64,000 nt of DNA, from the NCBI GenBank assembly GCA_963681505.1, contig OY811992.1, forward strand, positions 4,638,223 through 4,702,222, written 5' to 3'. The notes beneath the pieces were generated by a model. The model was not told the DNA's origin and did not search any database. It worked only from the letters and a program-made list of their open reading frames with translations. Within the stretch, counting starts at the first letter, position 1. Every line of letters starts with the position of its first letter. The position numbers and the translations under genes were made by a program. Positions 45,105 through 56,435 of this stretch are shown here, in pieces. The stretch comes from Eunapius fragilis. Lineage: Eukaryota > Porifera > Demospongiae > Spongillida > Spongillidae.

Positions 45105-48100
45105 GTGTGTGCGTGTGTGTGAATTATATTTTTTCCCAGTGTAAAGGACTTTTTGTGAAGCATGTAAACAGTAGATCTGCAATGATCATGTATGTTGTTG
45201 TGACACTATTGAATTTGTAATTTGCATTATGAGCCATGTAGGTGTACAAGTTATTCTAATGGACCCTTACACAGTAAACTGCAGGGGTCAACATAAAAGG
45301 TGCCATAAATCATATTCATACTACGGATGATGACCCGCGTTAATTACACAATTTCAAAAAATTGTTCATGAAGGGTAGCACGCATACAACAAAGGCGGAC
45401 ATAGTGTTTTTGTTCAGTTTTGTGCTAAATTGGACAATAGTCGTCACACGTTTAAGATGTGATCGATAGCAGCGACGGGAGCCCCTCATCCTACATGTAG
45501 AGGGCTCCAATGTACATACAAAGCTTTAAACAATGGACGCATTGTAGGGTGAACGTAGCTCTCTCCATTGCATAAAAGCACGTTATATGTTACATCCGTT
45601 GGGGGTGTTGTAGTTACATGTTATGATGGCTGCAAAAACATATGATAGTTGTACTATATAAATGAAGTCATTTATGGCAACCCTTACGTCGACCCCTGTT
45701 AAACAGTGACTACCAGCAAAAGGCAGTAATATTTACTGTACATGGAAATGCTTATAACAACCACTTTATTACTTTTGAAACCACATCCACTGAACTTCAC
45801 TTTCAGTGATTTACAGCCTAGTTTGCAGAGGGTGGGTTTAGGAATATACTACAATATGTAAGGGGTGGTCAACTTTCCCCCATACGCTATGCGGTTATAT
45901 AATTATTAAACTGTGGCATGAATCAGCTCCAATTAATTAATGGAACACTTGTCTTGGTGTCTTCCAATTTTTCTTTCCCCCCACCACCAACCCACCTCAG
46001 GTCTCAGTAGGACACACACACAACAATATTTCTTACAGCTTTACTCCCAATGGCTCAGTACAAATCTACTACACCCACCCACTCCCCCACCCCCACAAAA
46101 AACGTAGACAAGTAGTAGTGCTTTAAAAAAATTAAACACTATTGTAAACTCATACATGCATAACGCATAAAATCCAAAACAGTACACAAATTAGCACACA
46201 AAGTACATGCACGTAAAACATAATCACCAAACACAATATCAAGTGCAAAACACATACCGTAAGTGACTCATTCTCCACTTTCAACTTCACGATCACAGCA
46301 TCCCTCTTCTCCACCTCATTGCTGAGCTGCGCCACGCGCACTGACTCCGGGGTGGTCGCCCCCACTTCAGCCTGGTGCCTCTCCCTCTTGATCTCATTAA
46401 GCACCTCCTTCTCAAGCCTCTCAAAGAAGTGGGGGTCTGGGGCAGGCTGCCCAACAGAAAGACAAAAAAAAGAAGGAGATCAGACACACATGGGTCCTGT
46501 GGCTCATTGAAACACTTTTTACGGTACACCAACCTGTTGTTGCGGTTCATTCAGCCTTGCCTTTGTCAAATCTGCAGGACGTAAAAAACCCACATGTCCC
46601 AAACTAAAGATAAAATAATACTTGAGCTGTTGCTGCAGCAGCAGCAAACCTCTAGCTTGGTGAAGCTCTTGTAGCGTGAGAGTCACAACCTTCTGCTGCT
46701 TCCTGCCGCTAATGGCAGCAGCTGCCTTCCGTTGTTGCTCCCTGTCAAGCTAAGCTTGGCAAAGCTGATCTGAAAAGATCCCCACGTGCTGCAATAACAC
46801 TTCTATGTATGGTGCAAACCTTTGCTTGTGCCTCCTCCTCCAGCCTACTCAGCACCAAGGCTTCCTGTAGAAAGGTTAAAGGTCGGCACTAATGGGGTAA
46901 TCACATGACGCAAATGCGTCAGTGGTGTGTAATAACACAACACAAATGCAGTAGTGGATGTGTGATCACACAAATGTAGTAGTGATGTGTGATCACATGA
47001 CACAAATACAGCAGTGATGTGTGATCACATGACACATGCAGCAGTGATGTGATCACATGACACAAATGCAGTAGTGGTGTGTGCTCACATGACACAAATG
47101 CAGCAGTGGTGTGATAACACATGACATACACGCAGCAGTGATGTGACGTGTGCCATAAAAGGTATGTGTGGTGTGGATTGAGAGGTACAAATGAATGTAT
47201 CACTACACACTGCGTGTTTGTAAATAGCACACCAGCATCTTATAACATTGCATTACAATAAGTTAGCTGCTAACTCAATTTCCATTAATAACAGGTTTTG
47301 ATAATACATTGGATTTTTCATCCAACCACTGTTATTTTAGCAATTGTAGTAAGAGCAAGCCAAGTCCATTATAAAATGAAGGGGTGTACATCAACCCAAC
47401 GGCCTTATGGGTAATAAGGGGGTGCATTTATGCACCATTCAGTGCATTTACTGAACTAATAATATCATAAATCCTTTTATTTTATAACTTGGTCTGGCTT
47501 ACTACAATGGCCAATGGCTGGAATAAAAGTGGGGATGAAAGATCCATGCATTGGGCTGTTCCAGTAAATAACTGCACAGGGGGGGGTGGATGAACAGACC
47601 CCCTGTAAATCCCCCCCCCCCCCCCCCCCCCCCCCCGACAAAAGATTAAAAATTATACACCCTGGTTATTTCTGCGCTATGTGGTTTTTGCCATAGCCAT
47701 ACATGTGGTAGTCGGCTCACAGTAGCCATAATTCAATAACAACCTTAACCCTCTGGACAATACCCTGACCATTTTATTCATTTTTATGAAGGTAATATTA
47801 ACCCCTAAAAGCTATTAATAGTTGCCATAATTCCATCACAAAGATGCTGGATATCTTAACCTCCTGGACAATACCCTGATCGTTTATCTTTATATTTCCA
47901 AAATGGTGAAATCATCCAGGTATAGTTTACACAGTGAATTCATTTAAGTCCTTTCATGCATATCCCTTGTTATCTAATGCAATCTGCTTCACTTAACCTC
48001 CCTCCCCCCCCACCCTGGACAGCCTCTCATTTTCATTCCCCCACCCCCTGTGCACTTATTTACTGGAACAGCCCATTATCAAAAATTGTTATTAAAGGAA

Positions 48101-50084
48101 ATGGAGTTAGTACCTAACTAATTGAGCACCATCCATTTTTAGGGCTAGTTGATTTTCACTAAAAAAAGGGCTACATTAACCAAACGGCCCCACAGGCACT
48201 GTGCTTGAGGACCATCCATTATCAGGGCTACGAACTACATCAAACCAACGGCCTTACTTGAAACATGGGCTACATCAACCCAACGGCCTTATGGGTGTGG
48301 TGCTTGAGGACCAGGGCTAGTTAAACACAGGTTACATCAACGTGATGAACTACAGCCAAAACTACAGACATTAGACACACCAAGAAGAAGAAAGCTAGAA
48401 AAGATGGGGAAAAAAAGATTAAGATTGGTGAACCATTACTTTGCACATACAGATAAGTGGGATAGTTATTGAGGGACAATTGTAGCCAGGTGTAGATACA
48501 CATTGTACCTACCACACCTATGTCAACAGACCTCGCTATAGTAGGTCAATTAATAGATTATTATGTTATAGGTGAGCTTCAGTTTCATGATAAGTGTATT
48601 TTTATAGTATCATTTAAGCCCATACAAAAAATTGAATATTAGTTTCTTGTTCACTTTTTAAAATACATACACCAAAAATGTAAACTAAAATTCATGGGCT
48701 ACGGCAGACAAAGCAGAGCGCCGGCGAGCAACGTCTGAGCATTTTGCCTCATTGGCACAATAGACAGATAGTTCATTTAACAAAGTTGTAAAAGGATGCA
48801 GGCGGTTATTATTCATTATTACAATGTTTAATTATTTAAAATCTCGATTCTCCATGCTGGGTATTTGGTAAGCTCCAAATTAAGTTGCGGCATATGACCT
48901 TGAGACAAATATGACATCATGCTACATTATAATTAAAGCAGCATCATGTGATATGAAATTTTTAAGTTTAGTGCCCGGCCTCCAAAGAGGCATTGCAGGA
49001 ACAAGAAACTAAAAATCAATTTTGGATGCTCCATGTTTATTAGACTGTTGTATTTAATTGTGACAGGGAAGTAAAATAAACAGCTAAATCCCTTGTCAGG
49101 TTGAATTTCTAGTGTATGAATAGGAAGAAATTAGATTTTCAAAGCTATGCCAATTTAAACCCTTCAACCACTGCATGTCTCGTAACTTTCATTGTAGGAT
49201 ACATCCACCAGGGTGGGGTGCAGTCGCCGCCCCCGTTCTTAATATAAAAGGACTGAAATAATTTGTCTGCTGCTTTCTGTGCGAGGTTAAAACAACTCCA
49301 ATAGGAGCTCCTTTATTTTAGCAATACACAGTTCTATCCATGCGACTTGGTGGTGACGTTATCACAAATGCGTGACATGGCGCTCACCACCCTAATGCAC
49401 CTATCAATTTTACGTAACATCACCCCCCCCCCCCCCCCGGGGTGAAGTCGGGATTAGGTGGGGATTTGACACGTGAAATCATTACTGGACCACACATTTG
49501 ACATAGTCAGGCACGCATTTGACCTTTTATCAAACCACGTAGTGTAGACATTTCATCGGTTATTAACCCCCAACCAGGGGCGGTTTGCTTTAGGTCAAAT
49601 CCGCCCCGGGGGGTCTCACGTAACAATGATAGGCGCATATCACATTCGGGAACAATTCGTTCGTAGTAACCTCCCCCTTCCCTCGGCGTGTGTGAACACA
49701 ATTATAACGCCCATTACCGCAAGCTCTCTTTCGAACTCGTTGTCCACCTCCTGCGTGCGCTGCGTATGGTCTTGCACTGCTCCAGCTTTGCCTCCTTCAT
49801 CACTGGCGCCACCCTACAAAGTGACGGGAACCAGCCCGTATGCTCAGAACCCCGACCCTTCAATCCGACACTACTACCTCGACCTGCTGGTTCTTCCTCT
49901 TCCGCGCCCTCTTCTTTGCATTCTTGGATTGCGGCTTGTTAATAGCCCCGCTTCCTTCCGCCTTTCCTGTCACCGAAGCTTTTGCCTTCGAGCTGCCTTT
50001 GACCTGCACCCACTCTTCCTCAGAATCAGACGATGATTCCACCGCCAAAACTGCAAACTTGGAAGGCTGTGCCTTAATGCTCAT
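44373..50084 (-). CDS. GKAP1-like: GKAP1-like coiled-coil protein
   Basis: Exons: 50084-49878, 49813-49718, 46864-46820, 46749-46650, 46571-46534, 46446-46258, 45043-44980, 44903-44833, 44754-44677, and tentatively 44384-44373 with the stop. Phases agree throughout; about 299 aa (human GKAP1 is 366). The N-terminus ('SKFAVLAVESSSDSEEEW', then a Lys/Arg-rich stretch 'NAKKRARKRKNQQ'), 'FERELAEALVLSRLEEEAQ', 'HFFERLEKEV', 'VEKRDAVIVKLK', 'VKERNQSLCKILSQGE' and 'LEQERSKNKQLKAELVKLQ' line up in order with mammalian GKAP1. In mammals it is a Golgi-associated anchor for cGMP-dependent protein kinase I. The C-terminal half is heptad-rich coiled coil. Exons 1-2 also exist as a second copy at 56288-55922. 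The final exon is uncertain: reading on past 44677 gives a frame to 44458. Confidence 0.85.
45079..45120 (+). repeat. Short (TG)n repeat
   Basis: About 40 bp of TG with GC interruptions lies in the intron between GKAP1-like exons 6 and 7. The remainder of that 1.2-kb intron (45044-46257) shows no other feature. Confidence 0.9.
47595..47640. repeat. Long poly-C run
   Basis: About 27 consecutive C residues near 47610-47636, one of several long G or C homopolymers in the window (also near 25831, 27845, 42190, 49421, 50203 and 50240). Such runs are error-prone in sequencing, so the exact length is unreliable. Confidence 0.9.
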
Positions 50085-50241
50085 CTTGACTTCGTTCTAA
50101 ATCAGGCACACTGTCGACTCGACCTCCAATATGATAATTAATAACTATTACTATATCACGGTTAATGTGGTGGGCGATTGAGCTGCGCAGAGGCGGATCC
50201 AGGGGGGGGGGGGGGGGGGGGGGGTTGGGGATTGCAACCCC

Positions 50242-50272
<31 letters not shown>

Positions 50273-50501
50273 ACACCCCTCGCTTTTCGTATCGGGCCTG
50301 AAGCGGACCGCACCCCCACCCCCGCTTTTCGTGTCGGGCTTAAAGCGGACAGCACCCCCCCCTCGCTTTTCGTGTCGGGCCTAAAGCGGACAGCAACCCC
50401 CCCCCCCCGCATTTCATATCAACCCCCCCCCTTTTGGAAAATCCTGTATCCGCCCCTGCTGCGGTAGGTCTGGTACTATACTACGCAGTTGCTACTTCGT
50501 T
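50085..50501. promoter_or_regulatory. Divergent promoter, left copy, interrupted by a short transposon
   Basis: Lies between GKAP1 exon 1 (minus) and the left copy of C2H2-gene exon 1 (plus). Apart from the 271-bp element at 50188-50458 it matches the intact 147-bp interval 56289-56435. The insertion triples the distance between the two start codons. Confidence 0.6.
50188..50458. mobile_element. Non-autonomous DNA transposon (MITE), CAGAGGCGGATCCAGG ends
   Basis: Terminal inverted repeats CAGAGGCGGATCCAGG and (inverted) CAGGGGCGGATACAGG bound 271 bp, flanked by the 5-bp duplication CTGCG (50183-50187 and 50459-50463). The right duplicate copy (near 56395) has a single CTGCG and no insert, so it is the empty site. 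The interior has G and C homopolymers and repeated 'cgcttttcgtgtcgggc'. The ends resemble those of hAT-like MITEs, although hAT elements usually make 8-bp duplications. Confidence 0.85.
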
Positions 50502-50561
50502 ATGCAGCAGGCGCGCTTTGTATCATGCAGCAGTTGTGGTGTTCAGTTTAAAAATGAGGCT
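50502..50561 (+). pseudogene. Orphan duplicate of C2H2-gene exon 1
   Basis: Sixty bases encoding the same 20-residue start ('MQQARFVSCSSCGVQFKNEA') and donor GCT|GTAAGT as 56436-56495, but 6 kb away from the rest of the gene and without its own exon 2. It could serve as an alternative first exon or be non-functional. Confidence 0.7.
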
Positions 50562-50935
50562 GTAAGTCTGCGAAGGCCAGCTGCTTGCCCTTGTAGTAGC
50601 TCAAATCTCTAATTGATGCACACGACAAATTACGAACGTGTGGCCTTCACACCATACTTTAATTGATGACTGTTATCACCACCATTGTAGCAACCTGCTC
50701 AGCGCACTTATGGGTCAGCGTACTTGTGGTGTAAGGGGTCAGAGTACTTGTGGTGTAAGGGGTACGCAGGTTTCATGATGTGCTTATCATGCCAGGTTGG
50801 TTGCGACATATATGGCTATTGCTTTATATGGTGTTGTCTTTCCTTTGAGTAAATAACCAGTACAATATAATATACATTTGCATAGAGTAAATAACCAGTC
50901 AATACACATATATAAGGTACATCTGCATAGAGTCA

Positions 50936-52617
50936 TCAGTAATTCAGAACTGTGTGATATTTTTGGAAGCATGGATCTATACAAAGTGGAACTTTACAGC
51001 TGCTGCATCTGTAGGCTGTAGTTATCCGTTTTCCAGACCTCCTATTACTGCAAACCGTGCATTCACGCTGCTGACCGGAACGCTCAAGAAAATGGTTGCG
51101 TCCAAGTAATCGTGGCGGAGTGTTGGCTAATCCCTCTGCAACTGCTATTCTAAAGTCTAGATGGGATATACTTTTATCTGTGATGCTTTTAGAGTATAGA
51201 ATGTATGCATTTACCAAGGTTACATCTAACATGTGGAAAAACACTCTTTTCCACCATTTCTTAGAATGGTCATTATACTGATAATACTGTACTAGCTGCC
51301 CTGCCTTGTCTACACCACCCATGTATTTGTTGTACTTATCAATTGCAAGTGGTTTGTCGATCTCCTGAATACCATTTGGAGCACCTTTCATTCTTCTTGG
51401 TATTTTGACCATGCTCTTATCATGGATTGTTGTCAAAAGAGACACTTCTCTTTTACTTTTATCTTTCCATTTCAGCCCCAAAATGGGCCCATCATCATAG
51501 CACACCATTTGACCTGGTTTGACCACAGACTTTTTGAAGTCATCTGGAATTTCCTTACGGTCAAGGCGCACTGTGCCACAGCTTCCAAATCCGTCGGTAA
51601 ACAACAATTTGCATAATTGAGGGCTTGTGTAAAAGTTGTCGAAATAAATGTGGTGTCCCTTTCCGGCTAGGTCCTTCACCAGTTCAAGCACAACATGGGT
51701 ACCCAGTGGACGACCAGCTGGCCGCGCCTCCTCTTTTCCAGTGTACAAGCGGAAGTTCCATGTGTATCCAGTCTCTGCCTCTGCAAGGACCCAGGCCTTT
51801 ATACCCCACTTGTGAGGCTTTTTTGGCATGTACTGTAAAAATGAAAGGCGACCTTTGTATGCTATGATACTTTCATCCACACTTACTTCTTTTTTCATGC
51901 TGTAGCTTTCCTTATACCTGGCAATAAGCGTGGTCAAAAGGTGCCTCACTTTGAATAAGGCATCGTAGCCGGGTTCACCTTTAGCTGCCATCGCGGTGTT
52001 GTCTGCTAGATGCAGAAATTTTAGTAAGTGGAGAAACTTGTCTCTGCTCATAATTGAGGAGAAGTTTGTGGAGGTAAATGGCCAGCTAGTGCTCCAATAT
52101 TGCTGCATGTCTGGCATGTTTACGATGCCCATGCCGATTACTAGGGCAATGAATTTCTTTATCTCATCTTTATCAATTGGTTTGAGCTTGAGTTGATTGG
52201 CTTTTGCCCTCGGGTGCTTTTTAAGGTGGTCAGCATGTTCGTCCAGATATTGTTGCCTATACTTGTTGGATTCTTGCGCTATGTAGGTAAGTAAATCCTG
52301 TGGAAACAGCTCGAAGAAGAAGTCAACAGGCTGGCCATTCATATTCCTTGTGACACCAGTGTTGTTCTCATTAAAAGAAGGAAGCATATCATCTTCCTTG
52401 ATTACATGGTCCTTAGCTTCCATGGCTTCAATTTCACCAGCCTGCGCAGACCACTGATAATGACACCCACATCCGGTAAACATGAATAATTTCCACTAAC
52501 CTCGCAACCCTCGTCATTCTCCTCAATGTAGCCATCAAACTCCTCGTCGCTGTCCGTATCGTCCGAATCCTGGAGTAGAAATTCGGGGTCTGAAGGCAGC
52601 GTTTTTTTATTTGCCAT
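50936..52617 (-). CDS. piggyBac-type transposase (PGBD4-like)
   Basis: Exons 52617-52501 and 52441-50936, joined in phase 0 over a 59-bp intron, give 540 aa. The acidic N-terminus ('DSDDTDSDEEFDGY') is followed by the DDE_Tnp_1_7 region: 'MGIVNMPDMQQYW', the first catalytic Asp in 'VSVDESIIAYKGR', the second in 'YFDNFYTS', further conserved Asp in 'YMGGVDKAGQL', then a C-terminal cysteine-rich zinc ribbon ('CTVCSNRR', 'CSSCKVPLCIDPCF'). It would catalyse cut-and-paste transposition at TTAA in the nucleus. Length and key residues look intact, so it is either a recent insertion or a retained domesticated copy. The ATG at 52617 directly abuts the duplicated 'gtgatcacatgac' minisatellite, and no terminal inverted repeats were identified. 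Downstream, 50700-50935 holds only a short direct repeat ('cgtacttgtggtgtaagggg'). Confidence 0.88.
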
Positions 52618-53423
52618 GTGATCACATGACACAAATGCAGTAGTGATGTGTGATCACATGACACAAATGCAGTAGTGATGTGTGATCACATGACACAAAT
52701 GCAGTAGTGATGTGTGATCACATGACACAAATGCAGTAGTGATGTGTGATCACATGACACAAATGCAGCAGTGATGTGATCACATGACATACACACAGCA
52801 GTGGTGTGATCACATGACATACATGCAGCAGTGAAGTGTAATCACATGACATACACAGCAGTGATGTGTGATCACATGACATACACGCAGCAGTGATGTG
52901 TAATCACATGACATACATGCAGCAGTGATGTGTAATCACATGAGATACATGCAGCAGTAATGTGTGATCACATGACATACACGCAGCAGTGATGTGACGT
53001 GTGCCATAAAAGGTGTGTATTTTTTCATCCAACTACTGTTATTTTAGCAATTGTAGTAAGAGCAAGCCAAATCCATTATCATATAAAGGGTTACATCAAC
53101 CCAATGGCCTTATGAGTACATTGCTTGAGGACCAGGGCTAGTTAAACACAGGTTACATCAACCCAACGACCTTATGGGTGTGGTGCTTGAGGACCATGGC
53201 TAGTTAAACATGGGTTACATCAACTCAACGGCCTTATGGGTACGGTGCTTTTCCAATGGAGATGGGGGAAGGAAGGGACCAATGAAGTAGATAAAATGAA
53301 AGGGACCTATGGAGGAGAGGAAGAAGGATCAATGGTGGAGAGGGAAGGGACCAACAGGAACCTTTGCATGACCATCCCGGTATTTGTATTGTAAGTGGAT
53401 GCTAAGGGAATTGCTTTACTTCA

Positions 53424-53669
<246 letters not shown>

Positions 53670-54116
53670 CTAAGGCGTGGGGGGGGGGGAGAAGAGGTGA
53701 TAATATGCAAAGATAGGAGTTAATATAGTATGGTACATACTTATTGGCCAAAACATTTCAACAGATGGGATTGATGGATAGGGACCTAATGTAACATAAA
53801 AGGTTCATCTGAGTTGACACTGGCAATTGAACGCTTACACACTGGAAATTGGTCTATCCATCATGGAGTTATATGGCCTGAATTTTTAAAATTAAGAACG
53901 AGAGAGCTTTCTTAGAATATTTAATAATTACAAGTTGTTATGTCATCCCGTGAGTACATCCAGGTAAACAGGAATTTTTTTTTTTTTTGCTATTTGGTCA
54001 TTGAAGGGACTTTGTTACATATAATGGAGTACACGCCTCCCTTTAGGACCACGATAAGTAAAGACTTAAATCATATTGATACATTTAAAACAAGCTGTAC
54101 TAGTAGAGCGTAATGA

Positions 54117-54275
54117 ATAGGTCCACTGGCATGGCTTGGTTGAGGATAGGTCCACTGGCATGGCTTGGTTGATGATAGGTCCACTGGCATGGCTTGGTTG
54201 ATGATAGGTCCACTGGCATGGCTTGGTTGAGATAGGTCCCCTGGCATGGCTTGGTTGATGATAGGTCCACCGGCA
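54117..54275. repeat. Short tandem repeat with 'ggcatggcttggttga'
   Basis: Five to six units of about 30 bp ('taggtccactggcatggctt' plus 'ggttgatga') in the right copy only. It adjoins the 'gcttgaggaccagggctagt' repeat family shared by both copies. Confidence 0.85.
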
Positions 54276-55921
54276 TACGGTGCTTGAGGACCAGGGCTAG
54301 TTAAACACAGGTTACATCAACCCAACGGCCTTATGGGTACGGTGCTTGAGGACCAGGGCTAGTTAAACACAGGTTACATCAACCCAACGGCCTTATGGGT
54401 ACGGTGCTTGAGGACCAGGGCTAGTTAAACATGGGTTACATCAACCCAACGGCCTTACGGGTGTGGTACTTGAGGACCAGGGCTAGTTAAACACAACCCA
54501 ACGGCCTTTTATGGGTATGGTGCTTGAGGACCAGGGCTAGTTAAACACAGGTTACATCAACGTGATGAACTACAGCCAAAACTACAGACATTAGACACAT
54601 CAGGAAGAATAAAGCTGGAAAAGATGGGGAAAAAAAGATTAAGATTGGTGAACCATTTCCAGAGCAGACTTTGCACATACAGACAAGTGGGATAGTTATT
54701 GAGGGGCAATTGTAGCCAGGTGTAGATACACATTGTACCTACCACACCTATGTCAACAGACCTCGCTATAGTAGGTCAATTATGTTATAGGTGAGCTTCA
54801 GTTCCATGATAAGTGTATTTTTATAGTATCATTTAAGGCCATACAAAAAAATTGAATATTCGTTTTTTGTCCACTTTTTAAAATATATACACCAAAAATG
54901 TAAACTAAAATTCATGGGCTACGGCAGGCAAAGCAGCGTGGGCCAGCAACGCCTGAGCATTTTGCCTCATTGGCACAATAGACAGATGGTAATATATAGT
55001 TCATTTAACAAAGTTGTAAAAGGATGCAGGCGGTTATTATTCATTATTACAATGTTAAAAATCTAAATTTTTCGATTCTCCTTGCTGGGTATATATGGTA
55101 AGCTCCAAATTAAGTTGCAGCATATGACCTTGAGACAAATATGACATCATGCTACATTATAATTAAAACAGCATCACGTGATATGAATTAATTAAGTTTA
55201 GTGCCCGACCTCCAAAGAGGCATGCATGCAGGAACGAGAACTAAAAATCAATTTTGGATGCTCCATGTTTATTAGACTGTGACAGGGAAGTAAAATAAAC
55301 AGCTAAAATCCCTTATCAGGTTGAATTTCTAGTGTATGAATAGGAAGAAATTAGATTTTCAAAGCTATGCCAATTTAAACCCTTCAACCACCACATGTCT
55401 CTTAACTTTTATTGTAGGATAATTGTAGGATACATCCACCAGGGTGGGGTGCAGTCGCCGCCCACGCTCTTAATATAAAAGGACTGAAATAATTTGTCTG
55501 CGCGAGGTTAAAACAACTCCAATAGGAGCTCCTTTATTTTAGCAATACACAGTTCTATCCATGCGACTTGGTGGTGACGTTATCACAAATGCGTGACATG
55601 GCGCTCCCCACCCTAATGCACAGGTCTATCATTGTTACGTGAGACCCCCCCCCTGGGACAAAGTGGGGGGATTAGGACGCGTGAAATCATTACTGGACCA
55701 CACATTTGACATAGTCGGCCACGCATTTGACCTTTTATCGAACCACGCAATGTAGACATTTCATCGGTTATTAACCCCCAACCAGGGGCGATTTGCTTTA
55801 GGTCAAATCCGCCCCGGGGGGTCTCACGTAACAATGATAGGCGCATATCACATTCGGGAACAATTCGTTCGTAGTAACCTCCCCCTTCCCTCGGTGTGTG
55901 TGAAATTATAACGCCCATTAC

Positions 55922-56288
55922 CGCAAGCTCTCTTTCGAACTCGTTGTCCACCTCCTGCGTGCGCTGCGTATGGTCTTGCTCTGCTGCAGCTTTGCCTGCT
56001 TCATCACTGGCGCCACCCTACAAAGTGACGGGAACCAGTCCGTATGCTTAGAACCCCGACCCTTCAATTCGACACTACTACCTCGACCTGCTGGTTCTTC
56101 CTCTTCCGCGCCCTCTTCTTTGCATTCTTGGATTGTGGCTTGTTAATAGCCCCGCTTCCTTCCGCCTTTCCTGTCACCGAAGCTTTTGCCTTCGAGCTGC
56201 CTTTGACTTGCACCCACTCTTCCTCAGAATCAGACGATGATTCCACCGCCAAAACTGCAAACTTGGAAGGCTGTGCCTTAATGCTCAT
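55922..56288 (-). pseudogene. Orphan duplicate of GKAP1 exons 1 and 2
   Basis: Exon 1' (56288-56082) and exon 2' (56017-55922) keep reading frames, splice sites and nearly all residues of the left copy. Exon 2' has a few changes (for example 'DEAGKAAAEQ' against 'DEGGKAGAVQ'). Downstream GKAP1 exons are about 9 kb away, beyond the left copy. It may be an alternative promoter and first exons, an orphan, or part of a chimeric transcript. Preservation of frame argues against long neutral decay, unless the duplication is recent or an assembly artefact. Confidence 0.75.
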
Positions 56289-56435
56289 CTTGGCTTCGTT
56301 CTAAATCAGGCACACTGTCGACTCGACCTCCAATATGATAATTAATAACTATTATTACTATATTATTACGGTTAATGTGGTGGGCGGTTGAGCTGCGGTA
56401 GGTCTGGTACTATACTACGCAGTTGCTACTTCGTT
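56289..56435. promoter_or_regulatory. Divergent promoter, right copy
   Basis: Just 147 bp separate the GKAP1 exon 1' start (56288, minus) from the C2H2-gene start (56436, plus). This uninterrupted copy is the one adjacent to the body of the C2H2 gene and probably drives it. Confidence 0.6.

Larger units (their letters stand above)
46920..50700. repeat. Segmental duplication, left copy
   Basis: Direct repeat of 52612-56640, with an offset near 6,204 bp over the exons (50084 against 56288, 49718 against 55922). It begins in a 'gtgatcacatgacacaaatg' minisatellite (46920-47150), includes GKAP1 exons 2 and 1, the divergent promoter and a copy of C2H2-gene exon 1, and loses similarity soon after 'cattgtagcaac' near 50695. 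Differences are scattered substitutions and small indels plus larger blocks unique to one copy (47410-48230 here, 53240-54290 there). Confidence 0.9.
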
